Positions 18,343 through 26,887 of a stretch of DNA of 64,000 bases are shown in pieces. The notes beneath the pieces were generated by a model. It saw only the letters and a list, made by a program, of their open reading frames with translations. It was not told the origin of the DNA and did not search any database. Every line of letters starts with the position of its first letter. The stretch's first letter is position 1. Position numbers and translations under genes: made by a program. The stretch is taken from positions 1 to 64,000 of the forward strand of contig CACBMD010000001.1 of NCBI GenBank assembly GCA_902539895.1, given 5' to 3'. The stretch is from an uncultured SAR116 cluster alpha proteobacterium. Its GTDB lineage: Bacteria > Pseudomonadota > Alphaproteobacteria > Puniceispirillales > Marisalimonadaceae.

Positions 18343-18752
18343 TTCTTAAACTTAAAATCGAAATTTTTGCCAGTTTCAATGTCATCGTGATAATCTACAA
18401 GATCTTGTGCAGATACATCATCTTCTTCAATACTGCCGTATTCTGAGTTAATTCTTAACACTAAAGATAATCCCAAAGCTGTTGTTGCCACACCAACAAC
18501 AATAGCAGTAAGTATCAAAACGTGAGGAAGAGGATTTGAATAAATAGTGTCAATAGATTCATTTAAAATTGGAGGTGTGCCTCCTTTGATTTTTCCAAAA
18601 GTTATATATAGTAGAAATACAGATGTTTGAAAGATAGCTAATCCAACAATTTTTTTTAAAAAATTTTTTCTCCCTATTACTAGAAACAAACCAATCATCA
18701 TTAGACAAAAAACTATCCAGTAATTCCAAATGCCAATTGTTGAAGAAATCAT
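18339..18752 (-). CDS. mnhC: Mrp-type antiporter subunit C (MnhC/NuoK-like)
   Basis: This 137-residue protein has three predicted membrane helices, the size of MrpC and its complex I homologue NuoK. Family-like segments include AIFQTSVFLLYITFG and DPIYSNP-type loop text here reading DTIYSNPLPHVLILTAIVVG, followed by TTALGLSLVLRI. The C-terminal tail is acidic. It lies one base after subunit B and overlaps the MrpD-like gene by 4 bp, the standard order. Confidence 0.9.
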   Translation of the reverse strand: MISSTIGIWNYWIVFCLMMIGLFLVIGRKNFLKKIVGLAIFQTSVFLLYITFGKIKGGTPPILNESIDTIYSNPLPHVLILTAIVVGVATTALGLSLVLRINSEYGSIEEDDVSAQDLVDYHDDIETGKNFDFKFKK

Positions 18753-18753
18753 T

Positions 18754-19182
18754 TTATTTCTCTTTTACTTTATCGTAACTAGCGAAAGCGTTAAAAAGTG
18801 CAATCATTACGTTTGAAACTGTTAAACCAACACCAAATTCAACTAACAGTATACCAATGTGCTGACCTGATTGTGGGGAAGAACCAAGTATATTGTACGC
18901 TAAAAACTCATCTCCTAATATCATTGAAACAATGCCAACACCACCATAGACTATTCCGCCTAAAGCCAGTAATATCAAATTAACGTTTGTTGGAAACAGT
19001 TTTTTGCCTGCCTCAATACCAAATACAAGAGAATATAGGATAAATGCACTAGCTACAATTACTCCAGCTTGGAAGCCTCCTCCAGGACCAAAATCTCCAT
19101 GAAATTGTACATAAAGTCCAAAAAGTATGATAGGTGCAAAAAGTATTTTAGTAGAAATTCTCAAAATTGGATTATTATGCAT
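18754..19182 (-). CDS. mnhB: Mrp-type antiporter subunit B (MnhB)
   Basis: The protein has about 142 residues and four membrane segments. HGDFGPGGGFQAGVIVASAF is the hallmark of MrpB, followed by GVGIVSMILGDEFLAYN and FGVGLTVSNVMIALFNAF. The track extends the frame to 19251 inside the upstream gene. ATG 19182 (MHNNPILRIST) is more likely and overlaps the preceding stop by only 8 bp. Confidence 0.9.
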   Translation of the reverse strand: MHNNPILRISTKILFAPIILFGLYVQFHGDFGPGGGFQAGVIVASAFILYSLVFGIEAGKKLFPTNVNLILLALGGIVYGGVGIVSMILGDEFLAYNILGSSPQSGQHIGILLVEFGVGLTVSNVMIALFNAFASYDKVKEK

Positions 19183-19753
19183 TTTTCTTAATCTTTTGTT
19201 TAGGTTGAGATTTATTCTTTTTAGTAGTGTTTTTCTTCTCCAGAAGGGCAAGCACAGCTACTCCTGCAGTAAAAACGACTATTGTTTCGCCAAAAGTATC
19301 GTAACCCCTATAACTTGCCAATACTGAAGTAACTATATTGGGAATACCAATATCCTCTTTAGATCCTTTAATATATTCAGGTGCAATATGTTGGTGTATT
19401 GGAGCTGTTAACTGTCCAATTTCAGGTAAATCAAAACTACACCAGATTAATATTCCTCCTAGGATTACACAAGAAAGTGCCGGAATAAATTCACTGCTAA
19501 TGCTCTTTTCTTCTTTTTTGGGCAAATAAGCCATAGCTGCTAAAAATAGTATAGTAGAGATTCCTGCGCCAACTGATGCTTCTGTAAAAGCAACGTCAAC
19601 TGCATCTAATGTTATAAACATTAATGCAGCTACAAGAGAATATGCACTTGTCAAAATTACGGTAAATATAACAGTTCTAGTTTTAATAAGAGCTATTGCG
19701 ATACTAAGCATAATTGTCACTAAAAAAGCATTAATTAATAGTTCAGAAATCAT
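19175..19753 (-). CDS. Mrp-associated DUF4040/MbhD-like subunit
   Basis: This 192-residue membrane protein corresponds to the region that in canonical MrpA is the C-terminal DUF4040/MbhE-like part, here a free-standing gene. SLVAALMFITLDAVDVAFTE followed by ASVGAGISTILFLAAMAYL is the DUF4040 signature, and FGETIVVFTAGVAVLALLE is the MbhE-like end. Together with three separate large subunits this shows that the MrpA function is split over several genes. It overlaps subunit G by 4 bp. Confidence 0.85.
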   Translation of the reverse strand: MISELLINAFLVTIMLSIAIALIKTRTVIFTVILTSAYSLVAALMFITLDAVDVAFTEASVGAGISTILFLAAMAYLPKKEEKSISSEFIPALSCVILGGILIWCSFDLPEIGQLTAPIHQHIAPEYIKGSKEDIGIPNIVTSVLASYRGYDTFGETIVVFTAGVAVLALLEKKNTTKKNKSQPKQKIKKNA

Positions 19754-20070
19754 AAAATTTTCCCAATCTTCTTCCCTAGTGGAAGTATATTTTTTTGCCT
19801 TGCTAAATTTGCTGTTACATGACTTGTTACAGGACTAGTAAAAAAAATGAACACACCAATTAATATCAACTTAACGGTTATTAATGACCAACCAGTTTGA
19901 AAAATCATCCCTAAAATAAAAAACGCAGTACCGCCAGTATCAATCATACCAGCGGCATGAATTCTTGAAAATACATCTGGTAGCTTAATAAGTCCACAAG
20001 CGCCAATTATAATAGACAGAGAACCAATAAAAAAACAAATGCCTGAGAAAATATCTAATATCAATTCCAC
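19750..20070 (-). CDS. mnhG: Mrp-type antiporter subunit G (MnhG)
   Basis: This 106-residue protein with three membrane segments matches MrpG. It has the signature GLIKLPDVFSRIHAAGMIDT and the later IFFTSPVTSHVTANLARQ. Its length is normal. It lies two bases after subunit F and overlaps the DUF4040 gene by 4 bp. Confidence 0.92.
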   Translation of the reverse strand: MELILDIFSGICFFIGSLSIIIGACGLIKLPDVFSRIHAAGMIDTGGTAFFILGMIFQTGWSLITVKLILIGVFIFFTSPVTSHVTANLARQKNILPLGKKIGKIL

Positions 20071-20072
20071 TT

Positions 20073-20336
20073 TTACTTATCTCCTCCCAAGGAGCCAGTG
20101 CTAAAAAGTTTTAAAACAGCAACTGTTCCAATAAAATTAATCAATGCATAAACAATTGCGATGTCTAAAAATTCTGGTCTACTTGAATAAAAACCATGAA
20201 GAGAAATCCCGATAACTATAACAGTGCCAAGACTATTAACTGCTAAAATTCTATCAAATGTAGTTTTGCCTAAAATAATTCTCACTAAAATGAGAATACC
20301 TGTAATTGCGCAGGCAATTAAACCAGCTAAAAACAT
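20073..20336 (-). CDS. mnhF: Mrp-type antiporter subunit F (MnhF)
   Basis: This 87-residue, three-helix protein matches MrpF in size and sequence. RIILGKTTFDRILAVNSLGT is the conserved first-loop motif, and DIAIVYALINFIGTVAVLK the last helix. It is directly adjacent to subunit E (one-base overlap) and G. Confidence 0.92.
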   Translation of the reverse strand: MFLAGLIACAITGILILVRIILGKTTFDRILAVNSLGTVIVIGISLHGFYSSRPEFLDIAIVYALINFIGTVAVLKLFSTGSLGGDK

Positions 20337-20803
20337 TATTTCTTACCCTCTAACCAAGTTACTTTGTTGTCCATTTCATTTGTTCGAACATCATTTCCAA
20401 AATCAGAATTTAATGCATGTACCTCAAAAACATCCTTCTGCATTTTTGTTGTAACTGTTCCTGGTGTAAGTGTTATCGAGTTAGCATATGTAACTTTTGC
20501 AACATCGGTGACCTGAGAAGCTTTGACGGTAAAGGTTTCAGGCTCAACTTTTCCGTTTATAATTACTTTTGCAGTGCTTAAATTTGATTTCAATATTTCC
20601 TTAAATAACCATATAATATAATTCAAAAGTCTTGGTATGAAAAATATTGGCAGACCTTCATCATCAATGAGCTTGCCACGTTTAGCAACAAAAACACAAA
20701 ATGCACATGAAAATATACCTAGACTTATTATGAGTATACTATAGTGTCCTGACATCAATAACCATAAAGTAAGTAGTATGAAAAAAAGGATTAATGATTT
20801 CAT
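20336..20803 (-). CDS. mnhE: Mrp-type antiporter subunit E (MnhE)
   Basis: This 155-residue protein has two or three N-terminal hydrophobic segments and a soluble C-terminus. YIIWLFKEILKSNLSTAKVI and the later YANSITLTPGTVT are the MrpE signatures. It is the first gene of the antiporter operon on the minus strand. The 76 bp between it and the transporter binding-protein gene downstream holds no gene, and I see no clear terminator there. Confidence 0.9.
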   Translation of the reverse strand: MKSLILFFILLTLWLLMSGHYSILIISLGIFSCAFCVFVAKRGKLIDDEGLPIFFIPRLLNYIIWLFKEILKSNLSTAKVIINGKVEPETFTVKASQVTDVAKVTYANSITLTPGTVTTKMQKDVFEVHALNSDFGNDVRTNEMDNKVTWLEGKK

Positions 20804-20879
20804 TAATTTAAACCTTCACTAAATTATTATTAATTTTTAACTAATGTTAGGTTTTATTTCAATAACAGTTTTGATAGCT

Positions 20880-21818
20880 TTATGGTTTTGCAAAAGTTTC
20901 TACTTTTGTGATCTTTTTTATAATTCCTTTTCTTTTAAGGAAATTACTAAAATTTGAATAAGTTTTTAAATCATGTGCTTGTGGTCTTAGAGCAAACCTA
21001 GATATAGTATCTTTGTAAGCTCTTTTATTTAATTCATCATTTAAACCTTTTCTAAAAGAAGAAAAGTCTTTCCATGTAGAAACTGGGTCATTTATAATTG
21101 TTAAAGTAGCTTTCTGGATTGCACTAAAAAACTTATCGAAAAGGGGGTTGTTTTTATTTTTTTTATTTGCAATGTATATTAGTTCTTCATAAGTAGGTAC
21201 GCCGTGCTCTTCAGGATAGAAAGCTCTACCTGGGTGATTAACAATGTCCATTTGATTGAGCTCAAAATTCCTAAAAGCTCCAATTACTGCGTCAACTTTC
21301 TTTGCAATTAATGAGGGTGATAATGAAAAGTTAATATTCACTAAATTTACATCAGACATATTTAGGTTATATTTTTGAAGCATTCCAGATAGTAGAGCCT
21401 CTTCAAATCCACCAACTGAAAATCCAACCTTTTTTCCTTTAAGATCTGAAATTGTTCTAATGGGCCCATTTTTTAAGACAACTAGGGAATTTAAAGGAAC
21501 ACTTACTAATGTTCCTACTCTTACAACTGGCAATCCTTGATCAACTTGAATATGTAGTTGTGGTTGATATGAAATTGCTAAGTCTAATTTACCAGCTGCT
21601 ACTAATTTTGGAGGATCATTTGGATCAGCTGGCTCGATCATCTCAACTTCAAGGTTAAGGTCTTTAAAAAAATTTCTTTTTTTAGCAATTATTATGGGAG
21701 CATGATCAGGGTTTATAAACCAATCAAGTCCTATGGTTAATTTTTCAGATGAAGCATTAACATTACTAGTGAAAGTTAATAGCAAGATACTTAAAAGTAT
21801 TTTTAAAATAATTTTCAT
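20880..21818 (-). CDS. ABC transporter substrate-binding protein, NMT1/THI5-like (thiamine precursor)
   Basis: This 312-residue periplasmic binding protein begins with a signal peptide (IILKILLSILLLTFTSNVNA). SEKLTIGLDWFINPDHAPII followed by AKKRNFF is the opening of the NMT1/THI5-like family. The TPP riboswitch directly in front of its start indicates a thiamine-pathway ligand, most likely the pyrimidine precursor HMP or a formyl-aminopyrimidine. The permease lies upstream on the same strand. No ATPase gene is in the window, so the ATP-hydrolysing subunit must be encoded elsewhere. Confidence 0.88.
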   Translation of the reverse strand: MKIILKILLSILLLTFTSNVNASSEKLTIGLDWFINPDHAPIIIAKKRNFFKDLNLEVEMIEPADPNDPPKLVAAGKLDLAISYQPQLHIQVDQGLPVVRVGTLVSVPLNSLVVLKNGPIRTISDLKGKKVGFSVGGFEEALLSGMLQKYNLNMSDVNLVNINFSLSPSLIAKKVDAVIGAFRNFELNQMDIVNHPGRAFYPEEHGVPTYEELIYIANKKNKNNPLFDKFFSAIQKATLTIINDPVSTWKDFSSFRKGLNDELNKRAYKDTISRFALRPQAHDLKTYSNFSNFLKRKGIIKKITKVETFAKP

Positions 21819-21821
21819 TTG

Positions 21822-21902
21822 CTTCTCCCTCCGCTGGTTTTAACCAGATCAGGTTATAAGGGTTAATTTCTCAGCTAGACTAATGTCACGCACCCCTGGC
21901 AG
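21822..21902 (-). promoter_or_regulatory. TPP (thiamine pyrophosphate) riboswitch
   Basis: Read on the minus strand, this segment has the THI-box landmarks in order: GGGGTGCG, CTGAGA, AACCCTTATAACCTGATC, TGGTTAAAACCAGCG and GGAGGGAG. The last element ends about seven bases before the ATG of the binding-protein gene, so the aptamer's 3' strand also supplies the Shine-Dalgarno sequence. Translational control by direct occlusion when TPP is bound is therefore likely. Edges are approximate. Confidence 0.95.
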
Positions 21903-21944
21903 TTTAATTCTATTACAAATAATATAGAAAAAATCAATAATAAT

Positions 21945-22670
21945 TTATTTCCACCATACGTATTTACTTAGAACGTAATCTGTAATTTTATAAATGGTGA
22001 TGGTCATAAAAATAAGAATTAATAGAGCGGCAAACATGTTATCAGTTTGCAATCTTGCGTTACTGTATATCATAAAAGACCCAAGTCCTGTGCTTCCCCC
22101 AATCCATTCTCCAACAACTGCTCCAATTGGAGCAAAGCAAGCAGCAACTCTTAGCCCAGAACATAATCCAGGTAAAGAAGAGGGAATTTTGATCTTCCAA
22201 AACAATTGAATTTTGGAGAGGTTTAATGTTTTCCCAGCGTCAATTAGTTCTTGAGGAACTTTATTTAAGGCATCTGTGAAATTAGATGTTATTGGAAAAA
22301 AAACTATCAAAACACCTATTACTATTTTACTAATCATTCCGTATCCAAGCCACAAAATTAACAATGGAGCTAAAGCAAAAACAGGAATTGATTGGCTGGC
22401 AAGTAATATTGGCATTATCCATCTTTTTAATGTGACCGAAGAAGAAATTATCAAAGCTGTTGATATTCCAATTATAGAGCCAATTGCTATAGATGCCAAA
22501 ATTTCAATAAGTGTGTAGGATGCGTGAATTATGAGTTCATCCCAATTAACATAAATTGATACAAATATTTTTGATGGAGGAGGGAGCATAAAAACAGGTA
22601 GCTGAAAAAATAAACAGCTTATTTCCCATATCACAAAAATAGTTGTTGCAATTAATATTCCTCTTATCAT
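21945..22670 (-). CDS. ABC transporter permease (ThiX/SsuC-like)
   Basis: This 241-residue inner-membrane permease has about six helices. The cytoplasmic EAA-type loop DALNKVPQELIDAGKTLNLS contacts the ATPase, and PVFALAPLLILWLGYG and GAVVGEWIGGSTGLGSFMIY are typical of the SsuC/TauC/ThiX family. It is followed on the same strand by the TPP riboswitch and the NMT1-like binding protein, which assigns it to a thiamine-precursor importer. It diverges from the HDAC-family gene across 52 bp. Confidence 0.88.
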   Translation of the reverse strand: MIRGILIATTIFVIWEISCLFFQLPVFMLPPPSKIFVSIYVNWDELIIHASYTLIEILASIAIGSIIGISTALIISSSVTLKRWIMPILLASQSIPVFALAPLLILWLGYGMISKIVIGVLIVFFPITSNFTDALNKVPQELIDAGKTLNLSKIQLFWKIKIPSSLPGLCSGLRVAACFAPIGAVVGEWIGGSTGLGSFMIYSNARLQTDNMFAALLILIFMTITIYKITDYVLSKYVWWK

Positions 22671-22722
22671 TGTAACCTTAGTAAGTAATTTTATATCAAT
22701 TATATATATTAAATATAAAAGA

Positions 22723-23850
22723 ATGCAGAATTTTTTATTTACAAGTGATATTTTTAGAGGCTCTAGATATGAAAAAGGTCATCCCCTCGACATGGATAGA
22801 GTATGGCCAAGTGTAGAGCTTATAAAACTTATGGGATGGGTAAAAGAAGATCAAATTATAAAAAACTCACCCGCGGATATTAGTGAATTAATTAAATTTC
22901 ATGATTTAGACTATGTAAAAGCATTAAAAAAGGCTGAAGAAGATCAAAATCTTCCAGACAATCTTAAGAAGAAATTTAATATTGGTATTGGAAATAATCC
23001 AATATTCAGAGAGGTTTTCTCAAGACCGGCAACTGCTGCTAAAGCCTCTATAAAAGCTGTTGAAATGATAGTGAACAAAAAAGCAAAAAAAATTTTAAAT
23101 ATATCTGGTGGAACTCATCACGGACGAAAGTCACAAGCTTTCGGCTTTTGTTTTCTAAATGACTGTGTTTTAGCGATTCTAAAAGCCTTAGAATTTAATT
23201 TAAAAAATATCGTTTATGTAGATCTTGATGCTCACCATTGTGACGGAGTGCAAGATGTTTTTTCTGAAAATGAGAATGTGTCAATTATATCGATTCATGA
23301 AAAAAATAGATGGCCTAAAACTGGTAAATTTGAGGATAACAAACTTTTCAACGTAATAAACTTTCCTGTCAATGAGGATTTTAATGATAATGAAATGGAC
23401 TATATAGTAACTAACGTTATTATTCCTTTTTTAAAAATCAAGAAAGCTGATCTTTTAATAATTCAAGCAGGTGCTGATATGTTAGATGGTGACCCTCAAT
23501 CAAGAATTAGTTTGAGCAACAATGCGTATTGGAAGGCAGTCAGAGATATTCAGTCTCTTAATGAAAATGTTATAATCTTGGGTGGTGGTGGCTATAATCC
23601 ATATTTAACGGCAAAGGCTTGGGCTGGTAACTGGGTTTTAATAAATGATAAAGAAGAATATTTAGACCAAGAGATGAAGCCGCAGTGTTATGATTTTCTT
23701 AAATCTCTTACTTGGCATAATAGACGAGTTAAGAACGGGATCCCAAATAAATGGATTAGTGCATGGAGAGACGAATATAAAAATGCTGCAGTAGGTGATG
23801 ATATTTTATTTCTTGTAGATAAAATGTTAAAAATTAAAAAAATATGCTAA
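22723..23850 (+). CDS. Histone deacetylase-family hydrolase (AcuC/HDAC-like)
   Basis: This 375-residue zinc amidohydrolase belongs to the arginase/deacetylase fold. GGTHHGRKSQAFGFCFLNDC gives the active-site His pair and the substrate-pocket region. DLDAHHCDGVQDVF and GADMLDGDP give the zinc ligands (Asp, His, Asp). GGGGYN holds the loop before the transition-state residue. Bacterial members act on acetylated proteins, acetylpolyamines or small amides. It overlaps the DUF192 gene by 7 bp. Confidence 0.88.
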   Translation: MQNFLFTSDIFRGSRYEKGHPLDMDRVWPSVELIKLMGWVKEDQIIKNSPADISELIKFHDLDYVKALKKAEEDQNLPDNLKKKFNIGIGNNPIFREVFSRPATAAKASIKAVEMIVNKKAKKILNISGGTHHGRKSQAFGFCFLNDCVLAILKALEFNLKNIVYVDLDAHHCDGVQDVFSENENVSIISIHEKNRWPKTGKFEDNKLFNVINFPVNEDFNDNEMDYIVTNVIIPFLKIKKADLLIIQAGADMLDGDPQSRISLSNNAYWKAVRDIQSLNENVIILGGGGYNPYLTAKAWAGNWVLINDKEEYLDQEMKPQCYDFLKSLTWHNRRVKNGIPNKWISAWRDEYKNAAVGDDILFLVDKMLKIKKIC

Positions 23851-24311
23851 GCCAAATCATAATTTCTATGTTAGGAACTTTCCTAATAGCTTTTCCAAGT
23901 TCTTTATTTTCTGAAATTAATAGTCCAATATTCAAACAAATTGTTTGTAGTGTTAATTTTGGAAATAAAAATGCTAAAGAGTTATCATTAGAAATTGCTG
24001 ACAATGAACAAAAAAGATCCTATGGATTAATGAATAGAAAAGACATGAAATCTAATTCAGGAATGTTGTTTATTTGGAAAAATAGACAAATTCGGAATTT
24101 CTGGATGAAAAATACTCATTTTAATTTAGATTTGTTTTTTTTGAATAACCAAGGTGAAATAATTGAGATTTATAAAAATGCTAAAGCATTTGATGAAACT
24201 AACATTAAAAGTCAAAATGAAGTAAAATTTGTGGTCGAATTAAAATCTGGAGAGTATCCACTCCAAATAGGAGATAAATTTAACTGTCCATTTAAAGAAT
24301 TATTGAAATAA
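23844..24311 (+). CDS. DUF192 family exported protein
   Basis: This 155-residue protein begins with a hydrophobic signal sequence (IIISMLGTFLIAFPSSLFS), followed by a DUF192 domain. The characteristic stretches are QKRSYGLMNRKDMKSNSGML, RNFWMKNTHFNLDLFFL and the C-terminal VELKSGEYPLQIGDKF. It is probably periplasmic; the biochemical role of the family is unknown. It overlaps the HDAC-family gene, so the two share a transcript. Confidence 0.85.
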   Translation: MLSQIIISMLGTFLIAFPSSLFSEINSPIFKQIVCSVNFGNKNAKELSLEIADNEQKRSYGLMNRKDMKSNSGMLFIWKNRQIRNFWMKNTHFNLDLFFLNNQGEIIEIYKNAKAFDETNIKSQNEVKFVVELKSGEYPLQIGDKFNCPFKELLK

Positions 24312-24372
24312 ATTGAATTTCTTTAAAGTAAAGCTTGATTTTGAAGATTTCTAAAGTATAAATCGAATTGTT

Positions 24373-24449
<77 letters not shown>

Positions 24450-24473
24450 AATTTTATTATTTATCTTCGATTT

Positions 24474-25340
24474 TTAGGCCATCATAGGTTCTTGGTCACC
24501 AACTAAGGTAACTCTATGCATAATCCTTTTGATAGTATTGTTATCAAAAGGTTCAACTGAATGCATTGTACATCTATTATCCCACATCACAATGTCATCA
24601 TTATTCCAAATATGTTTGTAAACATATTTAGATTGAATTGAATGTTCTATTAAGAAATCAAGCAATTCTCTTCCTGCACTATCATCATAATCAACAATTT
24701 TTACCATCGTATGTGGTGATAAAAAGAGACTAGATTTCTTATTTGAAGGATGTTTCCTTACCAAAGGATGAATAACAGGATCAAGTTTATCATAATTGCC
24801 TTTGTTTTTTCTTTTGCTAAGTTCGTCAGACAAACTTATTATAAAGTCGTTATCGTGTACTACATTTAAGCTTTTTATTTTCTGTTTCATCGACTCTTCT
24901 AGGTCATCATAAGCTTTATACATATTTGCAAATAGAGTGTTTCCTCCTTTATTTGTGGTAGAAATACCATGAAGAATAGATCCATTACTTGGTATTTTTC
25001 GAAATGAACTATCAGTATGCCAAAGCCAGGATTGTTTCAAATATTGCCAAGAAGTTTCTTTGTTAGTAATAATTTTACCATTTTCATCAACATTTGAAAC
25101 TCTATAAATTTCAGGATTTCTTGATGATCTATGAGATAAAGAAGGATGAATTTCTAGTTCACCAAATCTTTTCCCAAATTCAATATGAACTTCATCAGAA
25201 ATATTTTAATTGGGAAATACAATAACTAGATATTCAAGCCATAATTTTTTTATTTTTTGAAAAGTATCGTTATCTAAATTTGAAATTTTAATGCCTTCAA
25301 TTGAAACTCCTATATTCTCATGTAATTTTTTTACAATCAT
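24474..25340 (-). pseudogene. TauD/TfdA-family dioxygenase with an in-frame TAA
   Basis: The frame from ATG 25340 (with AGGAG about nine bases upstream) runs MIVKKLHENIGVSIEGIKIS to LVIVFPN, then meets TAA at 25208-25206. It continues in the same frame without another stop as NISDEVHIEFGKRFG through WHTDSSFRKIP to the end at 24474. The product would be 288 residues, normal for alpha-ketoglutarate-dependent taurine/2,4-D-type dioxygenases. The iron ligands (HTD, and the distal His in CTMHSVEPF) and the distal Arg region are all present. The stop is where the family usually has Gln, so one C-to-T change explains it. The track lists only the part after an internal Met. Confidence 0.8.
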
Positions 25341-25375
25341 AATAATAAACTCCTTTGATGTGATATTAAAATTTT

Positions 25376-26128
25376 TTATTTCAATTTAATTAGTAAATCT
25401 GCAGTACGTCTCTGGTTTGCTACAACACGTTCGCGATCTGCTTGTATGCGTTCACGTCGTTTAGCAATGTCATCACCAAGTTCTAAGATGCCTTTTGTGT
25501 CGTTCTCGACACGATTTACCAAATCATTAGCGTCTTTCTCTGCTATATTTGCTCTTTCTAGCAGTTTGTCTAATCGTTCGGTATTAGATTTTACAAATTG
25601 TGCATTTGCATTTGAAGTTGCCTTTCTCATTTGCTTAGCAATAGATCCATCAGCCCAGTCAGCATTTTCAGAAATCATGGTATCACCTTGTTCAACCACT
25701 GACTCATTTGCTTCAGTAATCAAACCGTTAACTGACTGCAACATCTGATTTACTTCAATCATTTTTGTAGCAATGTCACGTAGAGTATCATTGAGGTCAG
25801 TACGGTTTTCAAGTTGTTCAATCCTAACTTGATTTGACATTCTAACCTTGAAATTATTTTGAACATCAGATGTGGGTTCTAGTGCTTCAAGCATTGCCAT
25901 TCTACAGCCATACAGATCATTGACATTGTCAATTGCTATTGATCGGTTGCCCATAAAAGCAGAAGTAAAATTTCTTTGTAGCAACGAACGATTTTCCTCA
26001 ATATCAGCCAGTAAAAGCATGAGTTCAGCGTATGTCGTAGACACCTCTGCATCCAGCTCAAAAATCCTACGTCTGTTCTTACGAATATTCGTTTTATTTT
26101 CAGATATTAAATCAGTTTTTTTTGCCAT
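25376..26128 (-). CDS. Coiled-coil protein of the DUF1538/PII operon, function unknown
   Basis: This 250-residue soluble protein is almost entirely charged helical heptad-like sequence, for example NRRRIFELDAEVSTTYAELM, NTERLDKLLERANIAEKDAN and DDIAKRRERIQADRERVVAN. There is no signal peptide or membrane segment, so it should be cytoplasmic and oligomeric. It lies 11 bp after the second PII-like gene and has the same higher-GC composition as the rest of the operon. I do not recognise a family. It may link the PII-like proteins to the membrane protein, which is inference only. Confidence 0.75.
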   Translation of the reverse strand: MAKKTDLISENKTNIRKNRRRIFELDAEVSTTYAELMLLLADIEENRSLLQRNFTSAFMGNRSIAIDNVNDLYGCRMAMLEALEPTSDVQNNFKVRMSNQVRIEQLENRTDLNDTLRDIATKMIEVNQMLQSVNGLITEANESVVEQGDTMISENADWADGSIAKQMRKATSNANAQFVKSNTERLDKLLERANIAEKDANDLVNRVENDTKGILELGDDIAKRRERIQADRERVVANQRRTADLLIKLK

Positions 26129-26139
26129 GGTTTCACCTA

Positions 26140-26526
26140 TTATTCTGTAATTTCCTCTAACTCTGTGTGATCATCATCCTGGAGTACATGTTTAGTGGAT
26201 TTCTTTAGTTTGTTCATATAGATTATTCCTTTATTTGGCTCTGATAAGTCGCAGAAGCGATAAATAAAATCAAATATATTCTCAGCTTGGTCAGCTGTTA
26301 CTACAGCATGAAATTGTTCTACATCAAAAGAACCTGAAACACCTGAAACAGTTTTCTGCCCGATCATTGTGCCAGCCACGTTGTAAAAGTAAACTTCATT
26401 TATATTACGTTTCATTAGCTCAGGGATTAACTTGTCTGTACCACCTTCATACAATATACCTGAAATTAACCAAGTATAATCAAGATAGTTTACCCTAGGA
26501 TCTGTTTTTATTTCAGAAAAGACCAT
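26140..26526 (-). CDS. PII-like protein, second copy
   Basis: This 128-residue protein has the alternating pattern of the PII trimer fold. Segments include LIPELMKRNINEVYFYNVAG, EQFHAVVTADQAENIFDFIY and EPNKGIIYMNKL; the last has the PxxGxIY beta-strand typical of PII-like proteins. The C-terminus is an acidic extension. No T-loop uridylylation Tyr of GlnB type is evident. It follows the first PII-like gene by one base, and the two differ enough that a heteromeric or two-input arrangement is possible. Confidence 0.65.
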   Translation of the reverse strand: MVFSEIKTDPRVNYLDYTWLISGILYEGGTDKLIPELMKRNINEVYFYNVAGTMIGQKTVSGVSGSFDVEQFHAVVTADQAENIFDFIYRFCDLSEPNKGIIYMNKLKKSTKHVLQDDDHTELEEITE

Positions 26527-26527
26527 C

Positions 26528-26887
26528 TTACGAACCTACATATTTAGATAAAATGGAAGGTGGAACGTAGGTGGCAGCCTGCATTAGAGGAGTAGCGTAC
26601 ATGAAACCCATACCAGGCGTATCCAACTTTCCAGCTAAAAACATTCGTTCAAAAACTCTATCTACTTCATCACTTGAAACCATAACATTGACGACATCTC
26701 TTTCGGCATCAACAGCAACACCTAAAGCCCCTAATCTTTCGCGAATCCCGACACCCATTGCGCCATGCACGGTTGATCCTTGAATTCCTACCTCCAGTAA
26801 AGCGTCAGTAATGATTTCCCCATAACCATGTTGAACAACTGCAGTAATTAGTGTTGCTTCAGTTAAGGTGGTAAATGAACGTTTCAT
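26528..26887 (-). CDS. PII-like protein, first copy
   Basis: This 119-residue PII-superfamily protein reads LTEATLITAVVQHGYGEIIT for strand and helix one. GIQGSTVHGAMGVGIRERLG occupies the T-loop region, DVVNVMVSSDEVDRVFERMF strand and helix two, and DTPGMGFMYATPL the closing strand. PII proteins sense nucleotides or metabolites and gate transporters or enzymes. Its start overlaps the stop of the DUF1538 membrane gene by 4 bp, so control of that membrane protein is the natural guess. Confidence 0.75.
   Translation of the reverse strand: MKRSFTTLTEATLITAVVQHGYGEIITDALLEVGIQGSTVHGAMGVGIRERLGALGVAVDAERDVVNVMVSSDEVDRVFERMFLAGKLDTPGMGFMYATPLMQAATYVPPSILSKYVGS

Noticed and set aside
25446-26150. 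Plus-strand ORFs rich in Ser/Ala opposite the coiled-coil gene
   Set aside because: The Ser/Ala-rich composition is what the reverse strand of Lys/Glu-rich coiled-coil codons produces; the minus-strand frame is part of a tight operon.
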